Source: Pratylenchus scribneri
Taxonomy: Eukaryota; Nematoda; Chromadorea; Rhabditida; Pratylenchidae
Assembly: GCA_030063045.1 (NCBI GenBank)
Contig: JAQSEB010000201.1
Span: 186,001 to 250,000 of the forward strand
DNA length: 64,000 bases
Reading direction: 5' to 3'
In this document: one piece after another, positions 1 through 14,200 of the stretch
How the letters are laid out: each line of letters starts with the position of its first letter
Position numbering within the stretch: position 1 is the first letter of the stretch
Notes under the pieces: model-generated
Database searches by the model: none
Seen by the model: only the letters and a program-made list of their open reading frames with translations
What the model was told of the DNA's origin: nothing
Made by a program: the position numbers and the translations under genes

Positions 1-117
1 ATAATTAAAAAAAACCCGATTTTAAATTATTACCATCTATCTCAGTACACAGTACATTTAAGTCATTCGAATTATATTATTTTTAAATGTATAATTAATA
101 AAAAAAAATTAATTATT

Positions 118-1800
118 TTTTAAGGGGGACTCCGGATATCCCCCCGCTCCAAAAATTATAAGTAGTAAAGGTATTGAGCTCCCGGCTCCCGAAATCTCAA
201 TCCACCATTTTCACTTAAAGTTTAAATGGAACTGTGCTGAAATATTTTGAATGGGAAGCAAATGACAGGGCAAAAGAATGCTGGGGAAAATGGTGGGGAA
301 TTTAATGTTCTCTACATTCTCTCTTACTTCTTACACTTTCTAATATACTATTTTCCTCTTGAATTGCTAGAGGAAAAGGAAGAAAAATAAAAGTGGTCGC
401 CAAAATATTTGCTGTTGGCTTTATTGGGATTAAACATTAAAAAAGATATAAATAAATCCAATTATTAATGGCAAATATTAGAAATAAAAATACATGAAAT
501 TTCAAATATTAATCTAAATTATTTGAGCTGTTGACTTTGTTTTATTAATTAATTTATTTATTTTGTCCAATTTCTTATTATTTATTAATTAAACTTAACA
601 ATCACCCTTTTTTGTCAATCATTCTAGCTTAAAAATGTAATTCTCGCTTCACAATATTCATTCAATTTCCCTCTCTAAAATGCTTTAGACATTGCCAAAT
701 CCCTCTTTTGCTGTCCAATTCATCCTTCTACCGATATTATTATTTGTCTTCTAAATTTCCTTTTCATCTCGCCTTTTTTGGCCTAATTTAAGCTAACTAT
801 TTCAAAATTTCCTTATCTTTTCCTTGATATTCACATTTCCCATTCACTATTTTTGGCTATAGATTTTTACCAATTTATTAAGTTACTTTACCACAATTTA
901 TTTTGGATTAATAATGCTTTAAAATTATTCGAAAAATTGTATCAAACTATTCGTTTGAGAAAAGAACTCTAAAAAGGGAAAAAGTATTTTATTAATAAAT
1001 ATTTTAAGGGGGACTCCGGATATCCCCCCGTTCCAAAAATTTCAAGTAGTATTGTGCTGCCATGCAGCTTGGTGCATTCCCTCTCTCCAACAATTTTATA
1101 TAGAAAAGAACCGAACTATTTTGGATGGGAAGCAATTGAAAGGCAATAGACGTGTTGGGGAAATGATGGGAGATTCAATGTGCTCTATCCATTCTTTCTT
1201 CCACTTTCTCGCATACTATTTTCCTAACTAGAGGAAAAGAATAAATAAAGCGTAGTCTAGCGAAACTGTTTTTGCTGCTGAATTTTTTTAGTGGTATTTA
1301 CGCTTAAATAAATAAGAGATTTAATTAAATCTATGCAATTATTAAATTTCAAATTATTTTGTTTTTTCTCTTAATCGGAGTTAAGTCTTTAAAATTAACC
1401 AAAAAATAAAATAATATTTTTAAAAAATAAATATAAAATATTATTCCATATTCTGCTTTAGAGAAAAGAACCCCTTTAAATTTATATAATTTTAATAAAT
1501 ATTAAAAAATTAATTAATTGGATTATTTTAAAGGGGGCACCGGATATCCCCCCGTTCCAAAAATTTCAGTAGTAATAAACGAAGTTTTATCTCATGGATG
1601 GCTCCCAAGAATGCATCCCTCATTTTCGCTTAATTTTATAAAGAATTGAGCTGAAATATTTTGAATCGGATGCAAATGAAAGGGCAGAATAATGGTTGGG
1701 AATATATGGGGAAATCAATGCTCTCTCCATTCTCTCTTCCATTTTCTCTCACCTCTCCGCCCTTTGCATTTATAGAGGAAAAGGGAAATGAATAAAAATT
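118..1800. repeat. Three diverged copies of a ~280-bp repeat
   Basis: Copies lie at about 118-405, 1006-1256 and 1526-1800. Each opens with GGGGGACTCCGGATATCCCC (third copy GGGGGCACCGGATATCCCC), a small imperfect palindrome, then a CAAAAATT(A/T)..AGTAGT stretch. About 60 bases later comes a block containing GAAATATTTTGAAT, then AATG(T)(G)CTCT and a pyrimidine run, and finally AGAGGAAAAG. The copies differ by substitutions and small indels and are separated by unrelated AT-rich sequence. No ORF or splice-flanked exon is visible. They may be a MITE family or a broken tandem array; I cannot name the family. Confidence 0.75.
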
Positions 1801-2206
1801 TTTGCTTTGGGTTTTGGCGGTGTTGGATTTTCTGATATCAAAAATTTCTTTTCCGATTAAAATGGAATTGAAATATTTCTTGAAGATAAAGTAGTTGAAT
1901 ATTATGTAATAGGCGTCGAATTAATTTTTGTAAGATTTATATAATATTCGACATTTTTTTATTTTTAAAAATTATTTTAATCTAACTTGCCCATTTCCAG
2001 GCTTGGTTTTTAATTTTTATATTTAGGGCCCAAGGATTAGGGGAGAATAGGATTAAAAAAAGAAGGCTGAATTGGCAATGTTTTATGAACTTAATAAAAA
2101 AGCTAATCAATTTTTAACGCAATTCCATAAAATTACCATAAAATATTTTATAAATCGCATTTAGATTTTTTAATAATATTTTTCCCGTATAAAGATTAAA
2201 TTATTT

Positions 2207-5200
2207 TCATGAAAATTTTGTTATCATATAAACACACCTATTTAATCGGCCATTTTGTTCATCGGCCCTAGGACATTTTTTGTTGCCATTGCATTGCTCA
2301 AATTGTGAGGGTTTTTCCACCTCCGGGCATCGCAAAAAATTATTTAATATTGGATTTGCCACTGTTGATGATGTGGAATTTTGGATGGCACAAAACACCG
2401 ATCGACGGCGCCATCCACCGATGCCGCATGAAACCGAGCACTAAAAATTAAATTATTATTTTATAATTAAATTAAATTTAAATTTTTATTTAATTTTTAT
2501 TTATTTTAATTAATTTCAAATAAAATTTGGACCTGTGACCATTCGCCGGTCTCCCATTTGGCAATATCCTCTGCCATTTTTTGTTTTTCATTCATTTTTG
2601 TTGAATTTTTACCACCATCATTTTGTCCATTCCCGTTGGCATCATCCCTAGCCAAAATTGCCGGAATTTGTGGCTTGGGGCATTCACAGGACTGAATTTC
2701 TTTTGGTCGTTCCAAATGGGAACAAAATGGGCCTATTAAATGTAAAAATAATTATATAATTAATTAAGAAAAATTATTAGAATATTTAATTTTAATAGCT
2801 ATTAGAAATGCTTGATAATATCTCAGTAAATTTTCAAATATTAACAAAGCTTATTAAATTAGATTTCCTTCTGTAGAGCATTTTGATATAAAAAAATAAT
2901 TTGCCGCAGAAAGTTACGGCCAAAAAAAAGAAAATTGCACCGATTTTTTTTTTGCCATTTTTCAATCAAATCCACTAATTTATTCTCAATTCAACGTTTT
3001 CTCAAACAGGGGCTATGATAACAAATTAATTAAATTTAAAGATAACCTATAAAATTGAAATGAGGTAGAAAATTTGGATGAACAAATTTCGCTAAACCAA
3101 AATTTCAATAATTTTTTAATTGCAAAAACTATTAAATAATTAAAATATTAATATTATTTCGCCATATTTATTCACCGGGAAGCAATCGTTTTGCATTTCG
3201 GCATTCCACCATCCTCTTTTGTGTTCCATTCTCCCCATTTTTGCATTCCTCTTTTTGACCACATTGTCCCCATGGGCTTGTCTCCCAATGTGCCCCACCA
3301 TTCAATATGGCTGCCGGGCATGACAATCGTTCGCAACTTCTTTCCGTTTTAGGTTTTTGAACCTATAAATTTGGAAATTTCTTTTTTACAAAAAATTATT
3401 ATTTGTAAAAAATGTTTGCAATGGATTTCAGAGAAAATTTTTTCAAAAAGAAATGAAGGAATATTAATTTTATTTTTAATACAATATCCATTTTTATTTT
3501 TTACTAGGCCATATAAAAATATTAAAAAAAATACGGCGAAAAGGAGATAATTATTTAATTTCCACAATATTTAATTATTAAAAAAATTCTTAAAGCATTT
3601 TTAGGGCCATATAATTAGGCCACAACTTATTAAAAAAGATAGAGATGCCAAGCTTTGTTATTCTACTAAATTAATATAGCTAGAAATTCTTAGGTCTTTT
3701 CAATGTAAAAACTAAAATAATTTTAAGCTCGAATATTTCCTTTGGTGTTAAATTTATTCTATTTTTCCATACCGAACATTCTCGATCATGGACCACAATG
3801 GAACGATTTGTGTTCATATTTGTGATGCTATTGATGAATTGGCCTCCCATCATTTGTCGCACACAATTCACCACCCTTCGTTGCACGCCCCAACCACATG
3901 TGGCCGAACACTAAAAATTTTTAAATTTTACTTGGCCAGAAAATTTGGAAAATTTTCAAATTTTTAAAAATTTTCAATTTTTTAAAATCTTCATATATTT
4001 TTAAATTTTTTAAATTTCTAAAAATTTTATTTAATTTTAAAATTGCCAAAAAATTAATTATTTTAATAAAAAATTTTCATCTTTAATGAACTCAACCTGT
4101 CCCCATGGTTCAGTGTTCCAAAATGCGCAGGCCAAGAGGACACATCGATTCTGTTTGGGCGGTCGTGTTACATCCGAGCAAATGGAATCATCCACTGTTT
4201 GGTCTCGATGGACACATTCCACACGCCTCTCTCGCATTCCTTGGCCACAACTCACAGAACATTGGCCCCAATCACTGGTACGCCTTAAATGGAAGAAATG
4301 AAATATAGGAAATTTTATTGAGGATTTAAATTTACATTAATTTAAAATATTTTTTTTTAATTTTTAAAATATTAAATTAATATTCTTTTTAAATATATTA
4401 TTTAAAATATTTATTAAAAAATTCCCCAATCCACAAACCAATATGGGCATGGGCCTGGCGCACAAACTTTGTGGCTTTGAGGACGCAATTCTCCACCGTT
4501 ATTCTTTTCCCTTCCATTTCCTTCTTGGCTTTTTTGTAAGCAAAGTTGATCAGGCAATTTTCGATCAGCCGAATCGACGCATTGAACCAAACGAGTTTGG
4601 AAGCCATCCGCCCCACAACTGACCGAACATTGACTAGAAAAAAAGTGGGGAATTATTTAATTAAAAGTGGAAAAATTATTGTAATTTTATATTATTTTAA
4701 AATTTTTTTAATTTTATTAAAAATAAGAAAATTTATTATTATAGGAATTTTAAATATAATTGGTAAAATATTTGGATTAATTTTAATTGAAAATTTCAAT
4801 ATTTTTTTTATTGCCTATAATTTAAAAAATTAAATTTCTTAATTTTCGGACCTCCATGAACCCAATTTCCATTGAGAGCATCCGGCCAATTCACATTGTT
4901 TTTCAACAATTTTTTGCCTTGCATCACATTCTCCCTCATCAACTGGGCGTCCATCGGCGGTATTCACGCAACTGGCTTCACGTCGTTGTACACCTTGACC
5001 ACAGCTAAAAATAATAAAATTTTTTCTAATGAATTTTTCTCAGAAGATTTATAAAGGATTGTTAGGAATAAAGATAAATTTAATATTATTTTAACTAGGC
5101 CCAATTTTTTGACTCAAAATTTTATGTAAATTCAATAATTTTACAGGTAAATTAATTTGTATCATTTTTAATAAATAATCAGCCAAATAAAAAATTAAAT

Positions 5201-8200
5201 AATAGTCTGAAATTGTAAAGAGTTTTATAAAAAATTTACCTAACAGAACATTGACCCCAAGCACTGAATCGCCATTCCGTGCATTCTTGTTCATTGCATT
5301 TTTCAGAATCCGCAATTTTGCTTTGTGCAGAACACATTGATGGATTCACTTCACGGCCTGAGGCATCTTGGCAGGCAACATGTCTCAATCTGATGAAGCA
5401 TTTATTTAAAATTAATTGCTAAAATTCAATTAATAATTTTATTCCTAATTTATATCCAAAAAATGATAAATTATTTTTGTCAAATAAATATTTTTAATTT
5501 ATATATTATGGAATATTTTCACATTATGTGTTAGTACATTTGAACTTTTTATTTTTGATTAAAATTTTCCATGCCCTATTAATAAAAATGTACGGGGTGC
5601 GTTTAAGCTAAATTGTCGGATGTTTTGTTATGTAAAATTGGATAGAAAAGACATGGGCCTATTATTTTGGAAAACAAAAATTTTAATACATCTAAAAAAT
5701 AAAAATATCAAAAATAAAAAAAAGGAATGGCAAAAAAATAATCTAAATAAAATAAATAATTCAAAAAAATATATATAAAAATTTAACAAAATAATTTGGT
5801 TTACTATTTTCACCAATTTATGTTATAAAATTTTTAATAAAATTAAATTAATTGCTCTATTTTTATACACATTTAAAAACAAACCGAATTCCGCCTCCGC
5901 AGGATCGTGAACATTCACCCCATTGTCCATGGGCCCATCTGGGGCATGGTGTCCGATTGCATTCGGTTTGGGCCGGTTCATGTGCAATTCCATCGCAGAA
6001 ACGATTGTCAAGTTTGCGTCCATTTCGGATGTCAATGCAATGGAGACTTCGTTGACGGATTCCACCGGTGCCACAGGATTCAGAACACTAAAAAGGGATA
6101 TAATTTTGTAATTATTATTAACAAATATTTTAATTTAATGGAATTAATTCAATTTTTAAATATTTGTTTAATGATTAAAATCAACTATTTGGTAGTAAAT
6201 AATAAAAATTAAATTATTAATCGATTTTTAGGAACTTTTTCATCGTTGGGAGATGGAAAAGTTGACAGCTTTAATATTCTAAAATAAATTTTGATCATTA
6301 TTTTCTTTATTTGGGTGAGAATTTTTGCCTTGTACTGTTTTTAATTTGTTCAATTAGTAATAAATATAGGATCAAAAAATTAAAATCACAAATTCGGAAT
6401 AAATTTTTGGCTATAACAAATAACTATCTTGGTCAATTAACCAAATATCTAACTATTAAATATCCCAAAATTTTTTCAAAAAATGATTTTTTGGATATTT
6501 TATGTTTTTCAAGGACAATTTTTGGTCACTGATCAAAAATTTAAATTATTATTAATTTGTTTGAATGAATTAAATTTTTATTCTTTAAATTACAATTAAA
6601 AATACTAAAATATTTTGGTCATTTTTTCCCCTCTATTCTACCTGACTCCATTCGGAATATGCCCATTTTCGATCAGTCGGAATATGTGAAGATGATGGTG
6701 ACTGCTGCTGTTTATTATTATTTTCGGCAGATTGTTGTTGTTGTTCAGTGTTGCCAACCGGCACTTGATCCACTTGATGTGGCCCATTATGCCTGCTAAT
6801 TGGACCATTCACTCCGGACTGCAGGCATTCATCCTCATTTGCTTGTTCCTCACGGCCATTTGTGAAGGAACGAACGCAAATATTCTGATACCAGCGACGA
6901 CCCGACGAATCCGCATTCAATCTTAGTTAATTAAATAATTAATAAGAAATTATTAAATTAAATATTTAATAAAATTTTCAACCATTTTAAATTATGTATA
7001 TGGATAATATTTAATGAAAATGCTCATTAAATTGATACTTTTTACATATTAATTAAGGTCAAAAAATTTCAGAATGGAAAATTATTTTTTATGGTATTTT
7101 AGGAAAAATACGGTTAATAATTTTTAAAATAAATATAAGCATTGTTTTGCGAGTTTAGTACATTGGAAAATAAGAGCCAGATTCATGTTCAAAAATATTA
7201 TAGTTTCGTCAAAAAATTGCGTGATTTTTGAGAATATTTATTTTAAAATATTGTTTTCAGTGTTTTCATGATACCAAAATTTTCAAAATGATATGATAGT
7301 GATATGATAATCAAAATGGTATCATTCAAAATGATATGATATGATAATGATAGTGGCAATTATCACTATTATATCACTATCATATCATTATCATATCATT
7401 TTAGCACTATCATTATCATATCATTTTTCTATCATTATCATTTTGAAAAAACCGAGAAAAAGACCAACATTTCAAAAAAATTTTTCTTTCCAAGTTAATA
7501 AATTTTCTTTGGTTAGATAAATAAGTAATGGGATTTAATTTTTAAAATATAGCTTTATATTTTGAATTTATTAAATTCAATTAAGAGAAACGTATATGAA
7601 AAATTCAATATATATTTAAGAGAGGTACATAAGAAAAAGATTTGATTGCTAAAAATGGCAATAAGGGTCCAGGAATAATAATTTATTTAAAAATTGTCCA
7701 AAATCTATAAAAAGTTCTTTGAAAAACAGATAAAAATTTTCAAAAATTCTTTGAAAAATGGACAAAATTTTTAAAAATTCTTTGAAAAATGGACAAAATT
7801 TTTAAAAATTCTTTGAAAAATGGACAAAATTTTTAAAAATTCTTTGAAAAATGGACAAAATATTTAAAAATTCTTTGAAAAATGGACAAAATTTTTAAAA
7901 ATTCTTTGAAAAATGGACAAAATTTTTAAAAATTCTTTGAAAAATGGACAAAATTTTTAAAAATTCTTTGAAAAATGGACAAAATTTTTAAAAATTCTTT
8001 GAAAAATGGACAAAATTTTTAAAAATTCTTTGAAAAATGGACAAAATTTTTAAAAATTCTTTGAAAAATGGACAAAATTTTTAAAAATTCTTTGAAAAAT
8101 GGACAAAATTTTTAAAAATTCTTTGAAAAATGGACAAAATTTTTAAAAATTCTTTGAAAAATGGACAAAATTTTTAAAAATTCTTTGAAAAATGGACAAA

Positions 8201-11200
8201 ATTTTTAAAAATTCTTTGAAAAATGGACAAAATTTTTAAAAATTCTTTGAAAAATGGACAAAATTTTTAAAAATTCTTTGAAAAATGGACAAAATTTTTA
8301 AAAATTCTTTGAAAAATGGACAAAATTTTTAAAAATTCTTTGAAAAATGGACAAAATTTTTAAAAATTCTTTGAAAAATGGACAAAATTTTTAAAAATTC
8401 TTTGAAAAATGGACAAAATTTTTAAAAATTCTTTGAAAAATGGACAAAATTTTTAAAAATTCTTTGAAAAATGGACAAAATTTTTAAAAATTCTTTGAAA
8501 AATGGACAAAATTTTTAAAAATTCTTTGAAAAATGGACAAAATTTTTAAAAATTCTTTGAAAAATGGACAAAATTTTTAAAAATTCTTTGAAAAATGCCT
8601 GATTTCAACTATCATGATACTATCATGATAGTATCACTTTTTTATGATAGTAAATTTCTAAAAATGATATGATACTGATATGATAGTCAAACTGTTATCA
8701 TATCACTATCATATCATTATCATATCACTATCATATCATTATCATATCACTATCATATCATTTTAGCACTATCATGAAAACACTGATTGTTTTGTAAATT
8801 TTTCATTTTTGTTAGAATGATTTCAATTTATATTCTACATATAATCTGATTCCCATTTTCCAACCTTTGTTGCCATTTATAGAAACAATCAACATTGCAC
8901 ATTCTTTGCTGCAAATCGGGCCTCCTCAAATCGGCACAATTTGAATAGTTTGTTTGACGATTGTTGAGTGCATCCGTGCAAATTAAATGTTGACTTTGAA
9001 TGCCTTGGCATTTCAATGAACACTGGCAAAGGGGGAATTATTTAGTATTCATTTAGCATTTTATGTCCTATAATATTAAAAATAAAATTTTTCTAAATTA
9101 TTTTAGATGGTAAGGTACAATTCAGCCTTTTTAGTACATGCCCATCTTTTTTTTAAGCTCAATAATAAAATAAGATATAAGACATCTTTGGAAAGCCTAA
9201 GATATCCCACACAATTTGGCATTTTTTTATAAAAGTCAATCTTAAAGAAATTAAATCTCTAATAAAAAACCGATTTTGGGGAAACGATGTTTGCTTTACA
9301 TACATAAAAGTTTTTATTCAATTTTTCCAAAAAATTAGATAATACACTTTTAAAGGATATTATTATTATTTTAAATGGCTTATGACCATCCTAAATCTTG
9401 CTTTCTTGCGGACCATGTCTAATGAATGAGTCCAAAATTATTTAAAGAGCCATAATATTGAAATGTCCTCAATACTAAAATAGCCATGTTTCAGTCAAAT
9501 TTTTCCATCTTGGTAAGATAATGTCTTCATTTATAAATGCCAACCTGTCTATGGTAAATATTGGCATTCCTTACCAAAATAGTCAAAATAAATATAATAA
9601 ATTGGAGGGCAGTTTTGCTAATAAGCATTTTTTGCAAATAAGTAAACCAAAAATTTTTGGGAAACTTTTCGAAAATTTTTAGCAATTTGTTCACCTCACT
9701 CCACTGATCAATTTGACGCCAATAAAAGCTGCCGGGTGCTTGCATCAATTGGTGGGTGGTGTCGGTTGCCGCCGCCCTCTGCTCTTGTGGCAAAATTGGA
9801 TCCATGAAGCGATAGTGGATATTTGGTGGATTCAATTGGCCAACACTCAAAACATGCAAATACACGTCCGATCGCAATGGACCAGTGCCATTGATCCGTT
9901 CAAGTGTTGTTTCACTTCCGGAATACTAAAATAAATATGGGGTAGATTAGATTATGAAAAATTAAACAAATTATTTTTTAAAAATTATAAAATATAAAAT
10001 AAAGGATTTACTCTAGTATAAACAACTATGAGCAATTTAAATTTTATTAGAAAGATTTTTTAAGGTAATGTCATTAATTTGATTTTATATTTATTTTTTT
10101 GCTAATGATAATTCTAAAATGGCCTGAATATTCATTCGCCTTTATCCTGGCCAGTACCGAGTAATTAAAATTTTAAAAATTCTGAATAAAATTTGAACTA
10201 AAATTATTCATTTTTTAAATTATGAAAAAATATAACAAAAATGAGGTCATACATTTATAAATTTCGGCTTTTTCTTACCACGATAAAATTATTTGAAATA
10301 ATATAAGACCATATTCATGTTTAGCTTTTGGTATCCAAAATAAATTTAGAAAGAAAAATTTTTGTAAACTATATATTTAGTAAAATTTCCGAATACACAA
10401 AAATTTTTAAGGTGAATATTTTCCTATAAATTAAATTATTTTACAAATAGTTTTCTCAATATAGAAAAAATTTTTAAAAAATTTTACTAAAGAATATACT
10501 ATTTAGAAACCCTAGAATTACCGAATATGAAAAATTATTTAATATGATTTTTTTCATAAATAAATTATTTTACAAATAATTTTTTCTCAAATTTTTTAAA
10601 TGCTACCTCAAGTACAGCATCGAGAATTGGAATTTGTTGACGAAAAACTGAAACTTGATATTGACCATTCAGAAGCCATTCTCCATTTGCCAATCGCAAT
10701 GCCAAATAATTGTCATCTTCCGTTTGACCATTATGCGCCTGCTGGCTGATATCAATGTTGGCAGCGCCGGCCGGAATTCGAAGTACTTCATTGTAGCCTA
10801 TGGGTAAAAATTTAAATAATTAATAAATTTTAAAATAAATTTAAATAAAATTTTAAATTTTTATATAAATTTTTTTTATAATTACCGAATGTTCCTCGAT
10901 CATTGTAAATTCCCTTAAATTCCCGGCAACTTCCTCCATCGCCTCCACACACTCCGCAAATGTCACGTTTCATGTCCGAGCCAAGACGATGATCGCAGCC
11001 GGCCTTAGGTAAAATTTTAATTTTAAATTTTATATATTTAGATAAAATAAAATTAGAAAAATTAGCTACCATTTTATAGACCTTTGAATTGAGATGAGTT
11101 AATTAGAGAAGAATTAATGGAATTCATTGAAAATTTGCCAAAAAATAATGACCAATAAACGGCAAAAATAGGACAAAATCAAGCAGTTTTCTTTTTTAGC

Positions 11201-14200
11201 AATAATATTTTGGCCAATTATGATTTTATTCAATCATTTTGATATCAAATGTTCTATACTATAATTGATACAAAAATTTTGTACTTATTTATTATCTGGT
11301 GCAGATATTTTCAATCTCAAAATTAAAGTATGTTACCAGTAAAATTGGTAATAAGATAACCCTAAAATAGTTTTTAGAATAAGATTAATAAAATAAGAAA
11401 AAAATTTAAAAATCTGCACCTGGAAAATACCTAGCCAGGTACCAAAAATTAAATTATTTTTATGTCTAAAATTATTTTGATATATTACAACTTTTCAAAT
11501 GATTATGTATTTATTCCATCACCTTATGGCACGCTCCATCAATGCAAATGTCGTCGCCATGCCGATCACACGGTGTTCCATCAACAACTTTCTCTTTGAG
11601 CAAATAGAATGCGGCCGAATCGGCGGCACGGCATTGCAATTTGCATCGTTCATTCTCCGCCACCCCAGTGTATTTTGGCACCCAACGAGTGCCAACACTG
11701 GGCACTCCATGAATGCCAATGTCCTTGCCATCGAATTCGGAGCATTGTTGCTCACGGAAACCGGGCATATCCCAAGGGCAATCCTTTGAAAGGAGTAAAT
11801 AATTAGTAAAATAAATTAAAAAATTTAATGTTAAAATTTTATTAAGATTATTGAAAATGGGAATAAATATTTAAAAAAAAATTAAAATTTGATCTTCTAA
11901 TTATATGTAAATTTTCCTTTGGAGCAAATAAATAATTATTAAAATTAAATAAAAAAAATTTAATTTTTAAATTTTCAATAAAATTATTAAGAAAAAATAT
12001 AAATAAATTGTGGGAATATTTTTAAAAAAATTTAAATAATTGATCAAAATTCAAATATTTTTTTTTTTGAAATTTACACATTTTAAATCATTTTTAATTT
12101 AAAATTAAGAAATTGTTTCTTCAAAATTTCATAATTAATATTTATTTTTTAATGAATAAAAAAGTCGAAAAATATATATTAAAAATTTTATTTTTAAAAT
12201 TCATTTTTTATTTTTATATATTTACCTGAATATTGCATGGTCGATAGCGGACCCTTTGCCCGGTGCAATATTTGCCTCCATTTTCGGGTCGAGGCGAATC
12301 ACAATCACGATAGGCTTTTTGTACACCTTTGATAATTAATTAATAATTATCAAATTAATTAATTTTATTTTCTCAATAAATATAAATATAATTAATTAAT
12401 TCAGTCGAATTGGAAAAACCTCCTCCGCATGTCCTGGAGCAATCCATCCATTCCTTCCATTCGCCCCATCCCCCATCCAATGGTTGCCTTTGTTGTGGGG
12501 ACATGCCCACGCATTGGCCCCGATAGCACCACATTTGTTGGCCACATTCCGTTCCGTCCGCCCATGGCATATGTTGGGTGCGACAGCCGAGTTGATAGCC
12601 TGAAAAATATTTTTTAATGAAGTTTTTATTAAGTCCAAAAATTTTAGTCTTTCAGAATCAAAATGCCGTTTTCTAGCCGATCAAAATTTTTGACGGTTCA
12701 TTATTTTTAATTGCCAATTAAGCAATGCAAAATCAATGGTAAAATAATAAAAAATAATGTTTAAAATTAAAAATTTTTAAATTTTTTAAAAATATTTTTT
12801 AAAAATATTTCTTGATTAAATTTTAAAAAAATGAATTTAATATTATTTTTATTTAATTTTTCCATCATTATTATTTTTCCTTACCATATGAAACGGAGCA
12901 CCAAAGCCGGCGGCAACTTGGCATGTAAGGACAAATTTCGGCACTGGCACCAAAAACGAATTTGCATTGTTGCGAAACGGAATAACTGCAAAAAAAAGAA
13001 TTTTATAAAAAATTAATAAATTATAATTAAAATTTTAAAAATTTTAATAAAATTTCAAGCATTAAAAATTCTAAATTAAAAATACTAATTATAAAAAATT
13101 GTTAAAAAATCGAATTAAATTATGAAAATAATAAAAAAAAATTTAAAAATACTCTTAACAATTAAAAATTTTTAAATAATATTTTGATAGAATATTGGGA
13201 TTAATTGCAAAAATTGAATAAAATAGTAAGAAATAATAGTTAAAAAATAATTAATAAAATTTCACACAAACATTGCCCCAGGCGCTGGTGTCTCAAACAT
13301 TTTCTCATAGAATCGTCTCTCAACGGGTTGGTCCAAAATGCACTGGGTTTGACCCCGTCGAGTGTCCAAAAATCGAATTAGCATTGCGGAGGAACAAGCG
13401 GACCATGACCAAGGATTTGTGTTATATTCCAATGTTGGGGCCATTATATGGTAATTGGCCTTGTTCAGTGGCATATGCTCTCCGCATTTTCGTTCATCAT
13501 CGTGGGGAATGTTGAAAATGTGGCCCAATTCATGGGCAATTGTGAATGCGGCGGACAAACCTTTAAAAATTTTTGAATATAATATCAAAATATTTTAAAT
13601 TAATTAATAAAATTAATCTCTTTCTTGAAAGCTCTCAAAATGATTGAAAAGATAATTGGCCAAAATCTATAGCTAAAAAAATCTAAAAATGAAAGTTTTG
13701 ATATTGCCTACTTAATACTTGTCTAATATCTTTTAATAATTTTCAAACAATTAATAAAAAAAATTTTGGCGAAGCTCTTTCTTGAGAATATTTTAATATC
13801 ATAATGGTTGATTAAAAACATAAATGGCCAGAAATTTATGGCCAAAAAGGAAAACTGCATTATTTTGGCCGAACCTGCCGTTTCTTTTTTAGTTATAACT
13901 TTTTGCTATTTTCCAATCAATTCCAATAATTTAACTCTAATTAATTCACACCCTATCTTGCATTTATAATGTTAACAAATTGGACAAATTAAAGACAATA
14001 TTCATTTGAAAAATTGCTTTGATTTCTATACTGTTCTCCATTTGATTCAATTCTTAATCCAAAATATATTAATTTTTAAATTTATGTATTTTTAATTATT
14101 AAATATTAAAAATTTATTTTTCATTTTTCAATATCAAATATGCATTCAACCATTATCCTCAATAATTGCACAACTCCTTTTGGCATCGCACATTGTGCCC

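Noticed and set aside
4546..4833. 95-codon plus-strand ORF
   Set aside because: It spans an ADAMTS exon antisense and an AT-rich intron; the minus-strand TSP1 exon explains the open frame.
7686..8597. Regular array resembling a CRISPR
   Set aside because: Units are contiguous with no unique spacers and lie inside a eukaryotic transposon; it is a minisatellite.
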